This document shows positions 25,953 to 34,356 of a stretch of DNA of 64,000 nucleotides, one piece after another. The stretch comes from JAQUYS01 sp964430665 (lineage in GTDB: Archaea; Nanobdellota; Nanobdellia; Woesearchaeales; SKGA01). Numbering within the stretch: position 1 is the first letter of the stretch; each line of letters begins with the position of its first letter. A model generated the notes under the pieces. That model was not told the DNA's origin. It searched no databases and saw only the letters and a list, made by a program, of their open reading frames with translations. Location of the stretch: the NCBI GenBank assembly GCA_964430665.1, contig CAYSFC010000002.1, forward strand, positions 26,399 through 90,398, in the 5' to 3' direction. A program made the translations under genes and the position numbers.

Positions 25953-27179
25953 TTATTCTTGTATTGGTTCGTTAACTTTTCCCATAAAAAGAATAGTTCC
26001 TGTTTCAACATCCTCTATAGTAAATATAAATGGATGATCTGCTCTAAAAATAGGTGTAGGATTCTCTTCACCAGGACCTATTGATGTAAGTCCTATAGTA
26101 ACCACCGTTGATGCAGCCGCTTCAGTACCTTTTTCATCTAACTCAACAAATGCTTGATGAATAACGTTTCCAATAAATAATTCAGGTTCTCCATTCATTC
26201 CTGAAAAGTCAGCTTTATTTGTAAATGCAAGAGGCATTCCTAATTCACTAAGAGTTTGAACTAATTCATATTTGGTTTCAAATTTAAATTTAGGAAGATA
26301 TACTTTTACTTCAGGTTCTTCATGTAATAAATCATCCCACGAATCAATATTTTTTAATTCATCTTCAATTATAGAAATATTGTTTTCCTTAGGCAAATAA
26401 ATTTGCATATATAATTCCTCTCCTTTATATGGAAGTCTAATTGTTTGTAATTTTTCATTTTCTCCATATTCAAAAGAATCTTTTATATACATAGTATCAG
26501 CTTCAATTCTGTTTTCAGGAGTTACGTAAAATAATTTTTTAGTTGTATTTCCAGAACCAAACCTTTTCAACCATTCACTTTTAAAATATATTGCGTTTGT
26601 AAGAATTAACCTTGTGTTAGATGTTACATCCTCTTCACCCAAAATATCTTTAATTTTAGTATTTGTTTTTTCTTCAACCCATAAATTTATTTTATTTAAA
26701 GAAGCAACAGGATTGTTTACGAAATCAACATTTGTAACTTGTCCATCATAAAATTGAGAAACTGTTTGAGTATATTCAGGTAATAATTTATAAGTTTCTT
26801 CTAACCACAACGCATTTGCAGTATAAAGATTGTATTCTTCATGTTCTCCATTAATTGCATTATAAATTGCTGCATATGAACTTCCTCTTTTATTCTTTTC
26901 TTCTAAAAATCCAAAAACATTTCTAATCTCTTCTGCAGTTTCTCCCTTTGCACCTTCATAAGTCATAGCCAATGCAGTAGATATGCTGTATGGTGAAATA
27001 AACACGTTTCCGTCATCTTTGTGTTTTAAATACATATCAATACCAAATTGATTAATAGAATCTATTGTTGTCAAAACATCTTCTTTTGTTGCGTTGGTAC
27101 TATCAGCTATAAAAACACTAGAACTACAACCCGTAAAAAGAAATACTACTAAAATTAAACTTATTATTTTGAATTTCAT
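25953..27179 (-). CDS. Serpin, lipoprotein-anchored
   Basis: 408 aa. Signal peptide with lipobox LFTGC (Cys18), so the protein should be exported and lipid-anchored. The serpin body is complete: FISPYSISTALAMTYEGAKG, LTNAIYFKSEW, QIYLPKE, and the reactive centre hinge EKGTEAAASTVV typical of inhibitory serpins, followed by ADHPFIFTIED and TILFMGKV. Counting from Glu349 as P17 puts P1-P1' at Thr365-Ser366, so the target would cleave after a small residue. Monocistronic with TATTTAAATA-like promoter near 27232. A defence against extracellular proteases is inferred. Confidence 0.92.
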   Translation of the reverse strand: MKFKIISLILVVFLFTGCSSSVFIADSTNATKEDVLTTIDSINQFGIDMYLKHKDDGNVFISPYSISTALAMTYEGAKGETAEEIRNVFGFLEEKNKRGSSYAAIYNAINGEHEEYNLYTANALWLEETYKLLPEYTQTVSQFYDGQVTNVDFVNNPVASLNKINLWVEEKTNTKIKDILGEEDVTSNTRLILTNAIYFKSEWLKRFGSGNTTKKLFYVTPENRIEADTMYIKDSFEYGENEKLQTIRLPYKGEELYMQIYLPKENNISIIEDELKNIDSWDDLLHEEPEVKVYLPKFKFETKYELVQTLSELGMPLAFTNKADFSGMNGEPELFIGNVIHQAFVELDEKGTEAAASTVVTIGLTSIGPGEENPTPIFRADHPFIFTIEDVETGTILFMGKVNEPIQE

Positions 27180-27271
27180 GCTTGTTTAAATATTTTCAAA
27201 TATATAAAACATACTATGTTCTTATCGTAATATTTAAATACTGAAATAAAATTTAAAGGATAGGTGTTTAA

Positions 27272-28324
27272 ATGATAAATGAAATTTTAAGTTTCAAAAT
27301 TCTTGGTAATCACACATCTCAATACATACTTTTCATACTTATAATTTTAGGAGCATCATTATTTACAAAATTCATATATTATTTATTTAAGCAAGTATTT
27401 AGAAAAATTGCATCTAAAACTCAAACAAATTTAGATGATTTAATTGTATATTCTTTAGAGAAACCTATTGTGTTTGCAGTTTTTATTTATGGTTTATATT
27501 TAGCTAAAAATGTTATGACTTTAAGTGAAACTTTTTTAAAATATTATGATTTAACACTAAGTTCTTTATTTATAATTTTTATTCTTTGGTTTGTTTTAAG
27601 AATTGTAGATTCAATTATGATGAATTATTTTCATCCAAGTGCTTCAGGTCCTATAAAAATTGATACAAGTGTTTATCCTGTTGTTAAAAAATTAACTAAC
27701 TTTGTTATAATTGCTATAGCTCTTTTATTAATTTTACAGAATCTTGGTTATGAAATTACTTCTTTAGTGGCAGGATTAGGTATAGGTGGTTTAGCTTTTG
27801 CTCTTGCGGCACAAGATGTATTATCAAATTTATTTGCAGGTTTTGCAATACTTACAGATAAACCTTTCAAAGTTGGAGATAGAATTATTGTTGCAGGACA
27901 AGATGGATTTGTAAATAAAATTGGTTTAAGAACGACAATTATTAGAACATGGGGTGGAACTGAAATTGTCATGCCAAATAAACAAGTAGCAGATTCTGTT
28001 TTAGAAAATGTTACTCGTGAAAAAGCCAGACGTGTTAAAATGATTTTAGGTGTTGAATATGGAACTCCCACAAAAAAATTAGAAAAAGCAAAAAAGATTT
28101 TAAAAGAAGTTATTTTAAAAAATAAAAAAACAGATGATGAATCTCTAATTCACTTCGTTGAATTCAACGCTTATAGTTTAGATTTACAATTAATATATTG
28201 GATTAAGGATTTAAATAAAATTTTGGAGACAAAAGACGAAGTAAATTTCGAAATCAAAAAAGCATTTGAAAAAGAGAAAATTAGTTTCGCATTCCCCAGT
28301 CAAACAATTTATGTTAAAAAGTAA
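27272..28324 (+). CDS. MscS-family mechanosensitive channel, extended form
   Basis: 350 aa. Four membrane helices: one more N-terminal span than the 276-aa homologue at 15714. Pore helix GLGIGGLAFALAAQDVLSNL, followed by DKPFKVGDRIIVAGQDGFV and TTIIRTWGGTEIVMPN of the beta domain. AGGATAGGTG precedes the ATG at 27272. Divergent from the serpin; the shared spacer carries TATA-like sequences in both directions. The two channels probably gate at different tensions. Confidence 0.92.
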   Translation: MINEILSFKILGNHTSQYILFILIILGASLFTKFIYYLFKQVFRKIASKTQTNLDDLIVYSLEKPIVFAVFIYGLYLAKNVMTLSETFLKYYDLTLSSLFIIFILWFVLRIVDSIMMNYFHPSASGPIKIDTSVYPVVKKLTNFVIIAIALLLILQNLGYEITSLVAGLGIGGLAFALAAQDVLSNLFAGFAILTDKPFKVGDRIIVAGQDGFVNKIGLRTTIIRTWGGTEIVMPNKQVADSVLENVTREKARRVKMILGVEYGTPTKKLEKAKKILKEVILKNKKTDDESLIHFVEFNAYSLDLQLIYWIKDLNKILETKDEVNFEIKKAFEKEKISFAFPSQTIYVKK

Positions 28325-28378
28325 TTTTCATTCTAAAATGGTAACTAAGATTTATAAATATGCTTAGATAATTCAATA

Positions 28379-28442
28379 TCATAAAGTTTCAAGGGAAAGA
28401 GAGGTGAGATTCTTTCTTTTTGAAACATAAAAGAGGCTTATT
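28379..28442 (+). promoter_or_regulatory. Leader hairpin of ppsA displaying a Shine-Dalgarno-like loop
   Basis: TATA-like TTTATAAATA (28351-28360) predicts a start near 28379. The leader then folds as GTTTCAA-gg-GAAAGA (28386-28400) against TCTTTC-tt-TTGAAAC (28411-28426) around the 10-base loop GAGGTGAGAT. A second ribosome site, AGAGG (28432-28436), serves the ATG at 28443. The loop site is followed by no start codon at proper spacing. Confidence 0.55.
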
Positions 28443-30848
28443 ATGGATAAACAAAATGCATTAATTCTTTGGTTCGATCAAGTAGGTATAAATGATGTTG
28501 GATTGGTTGGTGGAAAAAACGCTTCGCTTGGTGAAATGTATTTAAATTTGATGCCTTATGGTGTTCGTATTCCCAATGGATTTTGTATAACTTCTTACGC
28601 ATATCATTATCTTTTAGACTCTGCAGGAATAAGAGATGAAATTAAAGAAATATTGGCTGATTTAGACACTTCAAAAATGTCTAATCTTTCTGAAAGAGGA
28701 CACAAAGTTAGAGAATTAATTCGTCATGCTCAATTTCCAGATGATTTGAAGAATGAAATACAGAAAGCATATATGGATTTATGTAAACAATATGGTTCAG
28801 AAGTAGATGTGGCTGTTCGTTCCTCAGCAACCGCAGAAGATTTACCTGATGCTTCCTTTGCTGGTCAACAAGAAACATATCTAAATATTAAAGGAGTCAA
28901 TGATTTAATTAATGCATGTAAATTGTGTTTTGCTTCTTTATTTACAAACAGGGCAATAAGTTACAGGGTTGATAAAAATTTCGATCATTTCTCAATAGGA
29001 TTATCTATTGGTGTTCAAAAAATGGTGCGAAGCGATTTAGCTTCTAGCGGTGTAATGTTTTCAATAGATACTGAATCCGGATTCAAAGATGCAATATTTA
29101 TAACAGGTGCATATGGTCTTGGAGAAAATGTTGTTCAAGGTGCTGTTAATCCTGACGAATTTTATGTTTTCAAACCAACATTAAGGGAAGGATTTAGAAG
29201 TATAATTTCTAAGTCTGTTGGTGAAAAAGCAATAAAAATGATTTATGATATTGGTGGAAATAAATTTACCAAAAACGTTCCCGTTCCAGACCAAGAAAGA
29301 AAAAAATTTTGTATAAATGATGATGAAATTTTAACTCTTGCAAAATGGGCTCAACAAATTGAAGATCATTATTCAAGATTAGCGAATAAATTTAAGCCAA
29401 TGGATATGGAGTGGGCAAAAGACGGAGAAAGCGGAGAATTATTTATTGTTCAGGCGCGTCCAGAAACTGTTCAATCTACAAAAAATGCTGCTGTATTAGA
29501 GACTTTTAAATTACACGAAGAAGGAACTATTTTAATAATTGGAAAAAGTGTTGGTCAAAAAATTGGTGCTGGTCCGGTTCATGTAATTAAAGATGTTAAA
29601 GATATTGGTACTTTCAAAAAAGGAGAAGTTCTTGTAACAGATATGACTGATCCAGATTGGGAACCTATAATGAAAATCGCTTCTGCAATTGTAACAAATC
29701 GTGGAGGAAGAACTTGTCACGCTGCAATTATTTCAAGAGAATTAGGAATTCCTTGCGTTGTAGGTACTGGAAAAGGTACTGAAGTTTTGAATGATGATCA
29801 GAACGTTACAGTTGATTGTTCTCAAGGAGATGCAGGTCAGGTTTATAGAGGAAAACTAAAATTTTCAATCGAAAAAGTTGAATTAGATAAAATTCCAAAA
29901 ACTCGTACAAAAATTATGATGAATGTTGGAAATCCTGAAGATGCATTCACACTTTCATTTTTACCAAATGAAGGAGTTGGTTTAGCAAGAGAGGAATTTA
30001 TAATAAATTCATATATTAAAATACATCCTTTAGCACTAATACATTTTGATTCTATGCGAAATGAAGTAGTTAAAAAACAAATAGAAGAATTAACTTTTGC
30101 ATATAAAGATAAAAAGACTTATTTCATTGAAAAATTATCCCATGGAATTGCAAGAATTGCAGCTGCATTTTATCCAAAACCAGTTATTTTACGAATGAGT
30201 GATTTCAAATCCAATGAATATGCTAATCTAATTGGTGGAAAAGATTTTGAACCTCAAGAAGATAACCCTATGATTGGTTGGAGAGGAGCATCAAGATATT
30301 ACATGGGTAATTATCGGGAAGGTTTTGCACTAGAATGTCAAGCAATTTTAAAAGTAAGAAATGAAATGGGTTTGAAAAATTTAAAAATCATGATTCCTTT
30401 CTGTAGAACATTAGATGAAGCGAACAAAGTAATTACTGAAATGTCAAGAAATGGTTTAAAGAAAGGAGAAAATGATTTACAAATTATGTGTATGTGTGAA
30501 ATTCCTTCCAACGTTCTTTTAGCAGAAGAATTTTTAGAAATTTTTGATGGTTTTTCAATAGGTACAAATGATTTAACTCAATTAACTTTAGGACTAGATA
30601 GGGATTCTGAACTTTTAAGTTCAATATATGATGAAAGAAATCCTGCAGTAAAAAAATTAATATCTCAAGTCATACAGATTGCAAATAAAAAAGGAAAATA
30701 TATTGGAATTTGTGGACAAGCTCCTTCAGATTATCCTGAATTTGCAGAATTTGTTGTAAGAGAAGGAATTCAAACCATGAGTTTAAATCCAGATACTGTG
30801 TTGAAAACAATATTAAACATAGCTAAATTGGAGGAGAATTTAAAATGA
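28443..30848 (+). CDS. ppsA: Phosphoenolpyruvate synthase
   Basis: Converts pyruvate, ATP and water to PEP, AMP and phosphate; in some archaea it runs in the glycolytic direction. 801 aa, full length. ATP-grasp domain (AVRSSATAEDLPDASFAGQQ), swivelling phosphohistidine domain with His426 (GGRTCHAAIISRE), and PEP-binding TIM barrel with Cys757 (GICGQAPSDYPE). Overlaps the GAPDH gene by 4 bases (ATGA), so the two are coupled. The structured leader suggests post-transcriptional control. Confidence 0.95.
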   Translation: MDKQNALILWFDQVGINDVGLVGGKNASLGEMYLNLMPYGVRIPNGFCITSYAYHYLLDSAGIRDEIKEILADLDTSKMSNLSERGHKVRELIRHAQFPDDLKNEIQKAYMDLCKQYGSEVDVAVRSSATAEDLPDASFAGQQETYLNIKGVNDLINACKLCFASLFTNRAISYRVDKNFDHFSIGLSIGVQKMVRSDLASSGVMFSIDTESGFKDAIFITGAYGLGENVVQGAVNPDEFYVFKPTLREGFRSIISKSVGEKAIKMIYDIGGNKFTKNVPVPDQERKKFCINDDEILTLAKWAQQIEDHYSRLANKFKPMDMEWAKDGESGELFIVQARPETVQSTKNAAVLETFKLHEEGTILIIGKSVGQKIGAGPVHVIKDVKDIGTFKKGEVLVTDMTDPDWEPIMKIASAIVTNRGGRTCHAAIISRELGIPCVVGTGKGTEVLNDDQNVTVDCSQGDAGQVYRGKLKFSIEKVELDKIPKTRTKIMMNVGNPEDAFTLSFLPNEGVGLAREEFIINSYIKIHPLALIHFDSMRNEVVKKQIEELTFAYKDKKTYFIEKLSHGIARIAAAFYPKPVILRMSDFKSNEYANLIGGKDFEPQEDNPMIGWRGASRYYMGNYREGFALECQAILKVRNEMGLKNLKIMIPFCRTLDEANKVITEMSRNGLKKGENDLQIMCMCEIPSNVLLAEEFLEIFDGFSIGTNDLTQLTLGLDRDSELLSSIYDERNPAVKKLISQVIQIANKKGKYIGICGQAPSDYPEFAEFVVREGIQTMSLNPDTVLKTILNIAKLEENLK

Positions 30849-31831
30849 TTAATGTAGCAATTAATGGTTTAGGAAGAATTGGTAGAATGGTTCTTCGTGC
30901 AGGTCTTTATCACCCAAATTTAAATTTCATTGTTGCAAATGATTTAACAGACAACGAAACACTAGCACATCTTTTCAAATACGATTCCACTCATGGAAAA
31001 TATCATGGCGAAGTAAAATCTTATGAAGATGGAATAATGATTGAAGGTCATCAAATAAAAGTTATTTCTGAAAAAGATCCGTCAAAACTACCTTGGAAAG
31101 AATTAGGTGTGGATGTTGTAATAGAATGCACAGGCAGATTCAGAACAAAAGAAACAGCGCAACAACACATTGACGCAGGTGCAAAAAAAGTTATAATTTC
31201 CGCTCCAGCAGAAGGAGTTAAAACAATAGTTTTAGGTGTAAATGAAAATAATTACAATCCAGCAGAAGATCATATAATTAGTAATGCTTCTTGCACCACA
31301 AATTGCTTAGCACCACTAGTTAAAATTCTAGACGATGCATTTGAAATCAAAAAAGGCTTCATGACCACAGTTCATGCATATACTGCTGATCAGAACTTGG
31401 TTGATGGTCCTCATAAAGATTTAAGGAGAGCAAGAAGTGCAGGAATAAACATAATCCCAACATCAACTGGGGCTGCAAAAGCGGTTGGTTTAGTTTTACC
31501 CAAATTAAATGGTAAATTAGATGGCATTGCAATGAGAGTTCCTGTTGTCGATGGTTCAGTTACAGATTTAGTTTGTGTTGTAAGTAAAGAAATCACTGTA
31601 GAAGATGTAAATACTGTTTTACAGCACGCGGCACAAAATCAATTAAATGGAATTTTAGAATATTCAGATGAAGATCTTGTAAGTTCTGATGTTATAGGTA
31701 ATCCGCATTCATCAATATTCGACTCTAAATTAACCAAAGTTTCTGGAAATTTAATTAAAGTTGTTTCTTGGTATGACAATGAATGGGGTTATTCTAATAG
31801 AGTTGTAGAATTAATATCAAGACTCTTTTAG
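30845..31831 (+). CDS. gap: Type I glyceraldehyde-3-phosphate dehydrogenase (bacterial type)
   Basis: 328 aa. INGLGRIGRMVLRAG opens the NAD domain; Asp33 after the second strand favours NAD over NADP. Catalytic Cys150 (SNASCTTNCLAP) and His177 (TTVHAYTADQ) are in the bacterial/eukaryal order, and the C terminus is SWYDNEWGYSNRVVELI. Archaea usually carry a distinct type II enzyme; this one resembles the bacterial gapA family, pointing to lateral transfer. Translationally coupled to ppsA, giving a two-enzyme unit of lower glycolysis. Confidence 0.95.
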   Translation: MINVAINGLGRIGRMVLRAGLYHPNLNFIVANDLTDNETLAHLFKYDSTHGKYHGEVKSYEDGIMIEGHQIKVISEKDPSKLPWKELGVDVVIECTGRFRTKETAQQHIDAGAKKVIISAPAEGVKTIVLGVNENNYNPAEDHIISNASCTTNCLAPLVKILDDAFEIKKGFMTTVHAYTADQNLVDGPHKDLRRARSAGINIIPTSTGAAKAVGLVLPKLNGKLDGIAMRVPVVDGSVTDLVCVVSKEITVEDVNTVLQHAAQNQLNGILEYSDEDLVSSDVIGNPHSSIFDSKLTKVSGNLIKVVSWYDNEWGYSNRVVELISRLF

Positions 31832-31883
31832 AAAGATATATAAATGAAAAGAGACAAAATAGTCTTATTAGGGGTGAGTGAAA

Positions 31884-32132
31884 ATGTTTAAAGTAGCGCC
31901 ATTGTCAAGCAGTTTTATGTTGGTTTCTATAATTGGTATTATAATATCTACTATGTTTTTAAGTAAATTATCTTTAAATTGGGCTTTCATTGTGGGATTT
32001 ATTTCAATATGTATGTTCATAGCTTCGTTCATAAGTATGGCGAAATCTCCAATTGAAGAAGAATTAATGATTGATGAACCACATGAAGTAAGAAATGCGA
32101 GAGTAAAAGTCATAAAAGGTGTTAAAAAATAA
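31884..32132 (+). CDS. Small two-span membrane protein
   Basis: 82 aa. An in-frame GTG at 31878 lies inside the GGGGTGAG ribosome site (31871-31878), so the ATG at 31884 is the start. Two hydrophobic spans (about 12-28 and 34-52), then an acidic patch (SPIEEELMIDEPHE) and a basic tail ending KVIKGVKK. TATA-like GATATATAAATG at 31834-31845. It precedes the voltage-sensor-like protein by 42 bases. Not a recognised family. Confidence 0.65.
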   Translation: MFKVAPLSSSFMLVSIIGIIISTMFLSKLSLNWAFIVGFISICMFIASFISMAKSPIEEELMIDEPHEVRNARVKVIKGVKK

Positions 32133-32174
32133 GATATTTTTGACATCTCTTAAAATTTAAATAGGTAAAATAAA

Positions 32175-33014
32175 ATGAATAGAGTTGGTTTGTATTTTTT
32201 TGTACTTGCATCATTATTATCAATAATTGATGGTGTCTTTACTATTGTTTCTCCAGAATTACAAACCATAAAAATAATATTATTAATTTTTTCAGGTATT
32301 TTAGTAGGTGTATTTTTATTTTCTGTCGAAAAAGAATTGTTGATTGCAGGAAGTGCATTTATAATTTCTGCTTTAAGTTTATTGTTCTTACTTGGACCAT
32401 ATTTTCATCAGTCTCCAATTGGTGTTATGATATTAAATTTCGTTATTTTTGTTGCATCAATTGTTTTTGTTGTTGGTTTTAAGGCAATATTAGAATCTAT
32501 AGGTGAAGTTGCAGGATTAGAACGTCATAAACATGAAGGCGTAACTTTTGAATTCTTGAAAGAATCTTCTTTTGAAAAAATTTGGGGTATTGTTATTTTA
32601 GTTGCAGTATCTTTTGCAATAATGCAATTGTTGCTTGAAATATTTTATGATGTTTCAAAATATGTACATTATTTACAGGCATTAGATTTAGTAATAACTG
32701 CATTATTTATTATGGATGTATTTATGATATATGAAAAATCTAAATCATTTAAACAATTTTTAAGTAAAAATTTCTTTGATATAATTGCAGCAATACCTTC
32801 CATTGGTTTATTAAGATTATTTAAAATAATTCGTGCAATAAGATTGGTTAGAATTTTTAAAGCTAGTTCTAAACTTACAGCCTTTTTCAAAATACACAAA
32901 ACAACAAAATTTTTCAGCGAAGAAAGTGCAATAAAACATTATACCAAATCTGTTAAAAAACCCAAAAAGAAAAAAACTAAAACTTTAAAAAGAAAGTCTA
33001 AATCTAAAAAATAG
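32175..33014 (+). CDS. Voltage-sensor-domain membrane protein without a pore
   Basis: 279 aa. Four N-terminal spans (residues 5-104) precede a module that looks like S1-S4 of voltage-gated channels: S1 136-158, S2 168-186 with Asp171 and Asp181, S3 with NFFDIIAAIPS (Asp202), and S4 LLRLFKIIRAIRLVRIFK with positive residues at every third place (Arg214, Lys217, Arg220, Arg223, Arg226, Lys229). No S5-P-S6 pore follows; instead there is a Lys-rich tail (258-279). Stand-alone sensors elsewhere act as proton channels or control attached enzymes. Function here is unknown. AGGTAAAATAAA precedes the ATG. Confidence 0.75.
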   Translation: MNRVGLYFFVLASLLSIIDGVFTIVSPELQTIKIILLIFSGILVGVFLFSVEKELLIAGSAFIISALSLLFLLGPYFHQSPIGVMILNFVIFVASIVFVVGFKAILESIGEVAGLERHKHEGVTFEFLKESSFEKIWGIVILVAVSFAIMQLLLEIFYDVSKYVHYLQALDLVITALFIMDVFMIYEKSKSFKQFLSKNFFDIIAAIPSIGLLRLFKIIRAIRLVRIFKASSKLTAFFKIHKTTKFFSEESAIKHYTKSVKKPKKKKTKTLKRKSKSKK

Positions 33015-33048
33015 ATTTGTATAGTTCTTAGTTACTATTACATTTCAA

Positions 33049-33972
33049 ATGGACTTTAAAATGAAGCACGACATAAAAATAACGTTAATTTTAGTTTTCA
33101 TATTTCTACTATCTCAAATAATTGGTTTATTTTTTGTTGCAAACGACATAAATCAAATTAATTATATTGGAGACGAATTAGTTGTTGAACATCAAAATAC
33201 TGCTTTAGGAGAACGTCCACAAGTTACAGGGAGTAATAGCGTCATTTATACATCAATAATTATATTACTAGGTACAATTATATTTTTAATTTTGGCTAAA
33301 TTTAAAGCTAAAAAAATCTGGAAAGGTTGGTATTTTGTTGCAGTCATTATGGCTATGACTATAGCACTAGGTGTTTTCATTAACAATGCATTAATAGCTT
33401 TCTTAATTTCTCTACTGCTAGCTCTACTTAAAATATTTAAACCAGATGTGATAATTCACAACTTAACTGAAATTCTTATGTATACAGGTGTTGCTGTAAT
33501 ATTTGTTCCTTTGTTTGATTTGTTTTGGATTTCTGTATTTTTAATTTTAATATCAATTTATGATATGTATGCTGTTTGGAAAAGTAAACACATGATTACT
33601 ATGGCGAAGTTTGCATCTGAAACTGAATTGTTTGCTGGTTTAAATATAAATTATAATAAAAACGGAAAAATTGTAAAACCTTCAAAAAAAGGCAAAAAAA
33701 TAAAAATTAAAAGAGCAATTCTTGGTGGAGGAGATGTTGTATTTCCACTTTTTTTCTCAGGTGTTGCTATGGAACATTTACTAAAATTAGGATATTCTTT
33801 AGGAGTTGCATTTTCTTTAACTATGATTATTGTGCTTTTCTCAACATTATCTCTATACACATTATTTTATTTTTCAAAAAAAGGCAAATTTTATCCTGCC
33901 ATGCCTTTTCTTTCATCTGGTTGTTTCGTGGGTTTAGGATTTATGTCTATTTTTACTTTACTTCTATTCTAG
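33049..33972 (+). CDS. Presenilin/SPP-type intramembrane aspartyl protease
   Basis: 307 aa with about nine spans. The family's three motifs are present in order: YD as Tyr171-Asp172 (ISIYDMYAVW), GxGD as Gly226-Gly-Gly-Asp229 (AILGGGDVVFP), and the PAL region as PAMPF (283-287), with Met for Leu. A cytoplasmic Lys-rich loop (205-222) separates the catalytic spans, as in archaeal PSH proteins. It should cut membrane helices or signal peptide remnants. Follows the voltage-sensor gene by 34 bases. An alternative ATG lies 4 codons in. Confidence 0.9.
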   Translation: MDFKMKHDIKITLILVFIFLLSQIIGLFFVANDINQINYIGDELVVEHQNTALGERPQVTGSNSVIYTSIIILLGTIIFLILAKFKAKKIWKGWYFVAVIMAMTIALGVFINNALIAFLISLLLALLKIFKPDVIIHNLTEILMYTGVAVIFVPLFDLFWISVFLILISIYDMYAVWKSKHMITMAKFASETELFAGLNINYNKNGKIVKPSKKGKKIKIKRAILGGGDVVFPLFFSGVAMEHLLKLGYSLGVAFSLTMIIVLFSTLSLYTLFYFSKKGKFYPAMPFLSSGCFVGLGFMSIFTLLLF

Positions 33973-33991
33973 ATTTTATGAGGGCTTCGTT

Positions 33992-34003
33992 AAGTATATA
34001 AAG
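33992..34003 (+). promoter_or_regulatory. TATA element of the SRP RNA gene
   Basis: AAGTATATAAAG about 25-30 bases before the inferred 5' end of the SRP RNA. Confidence 0.6.
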
Positions 34004-34020
34004 AACTTATTCTTTTCTAA

Positions 34021-34335
34021 AGATGGCTAGATCGGGTGGCTGACCCTCACCTGTTACGTCAAATGGGTCGTTGGATGGATCGAAGCTTGGCAGGCGGCTT
34101 GCAGATGTTTGTATGCTGTTTTAGTTTGTTTGATGCTCTGTCCTTTTTGATCGTTTGTTTTACAAACCTGGTCAGGTCCTGACGGTAGCAGCCATGAGTA
34201 CACTCAATCGGTGTTTAAAGGGTTGCAGAGAGTAGAACTATTACAGACTATCATGGAAATGTTTGTGGAGTCCACTGCCAGGCGTGCCACCCTTATTCTG
34301 GTGGGCTGCGAATCGGCGGGGCAGAAGGCAGTTAT
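34021..34335 (+). ncRNA. ffs: Archaeal signal recognition particle RNA (7S)
   Basis: About 315 nt, normal for archaea. Alu part: hairpin GGGT-GGCTG-ACCC (helix 3) and a second arm containing CCTGTTACGTC (helix 4, UGU-type motif). Helix 8, the SRP54 site, is TGGTCAGGTCC, loop TGAC, GGTAGCAGCC (34170-34193). Helix 5 strands such as GCTTGGCAGG (34085 region) pair with CCACTGCCAGGC (34272 region). The apical tetraloop is UGAC, where GGAA or another GNRA-like loop is usual. Ends are approximate. A T-rich tract (TTATTTCTTTC) follows. Confidence 0.9.
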
Positions 34336-34356
34336 TTCTTTCAGAAATTGTTTGAA

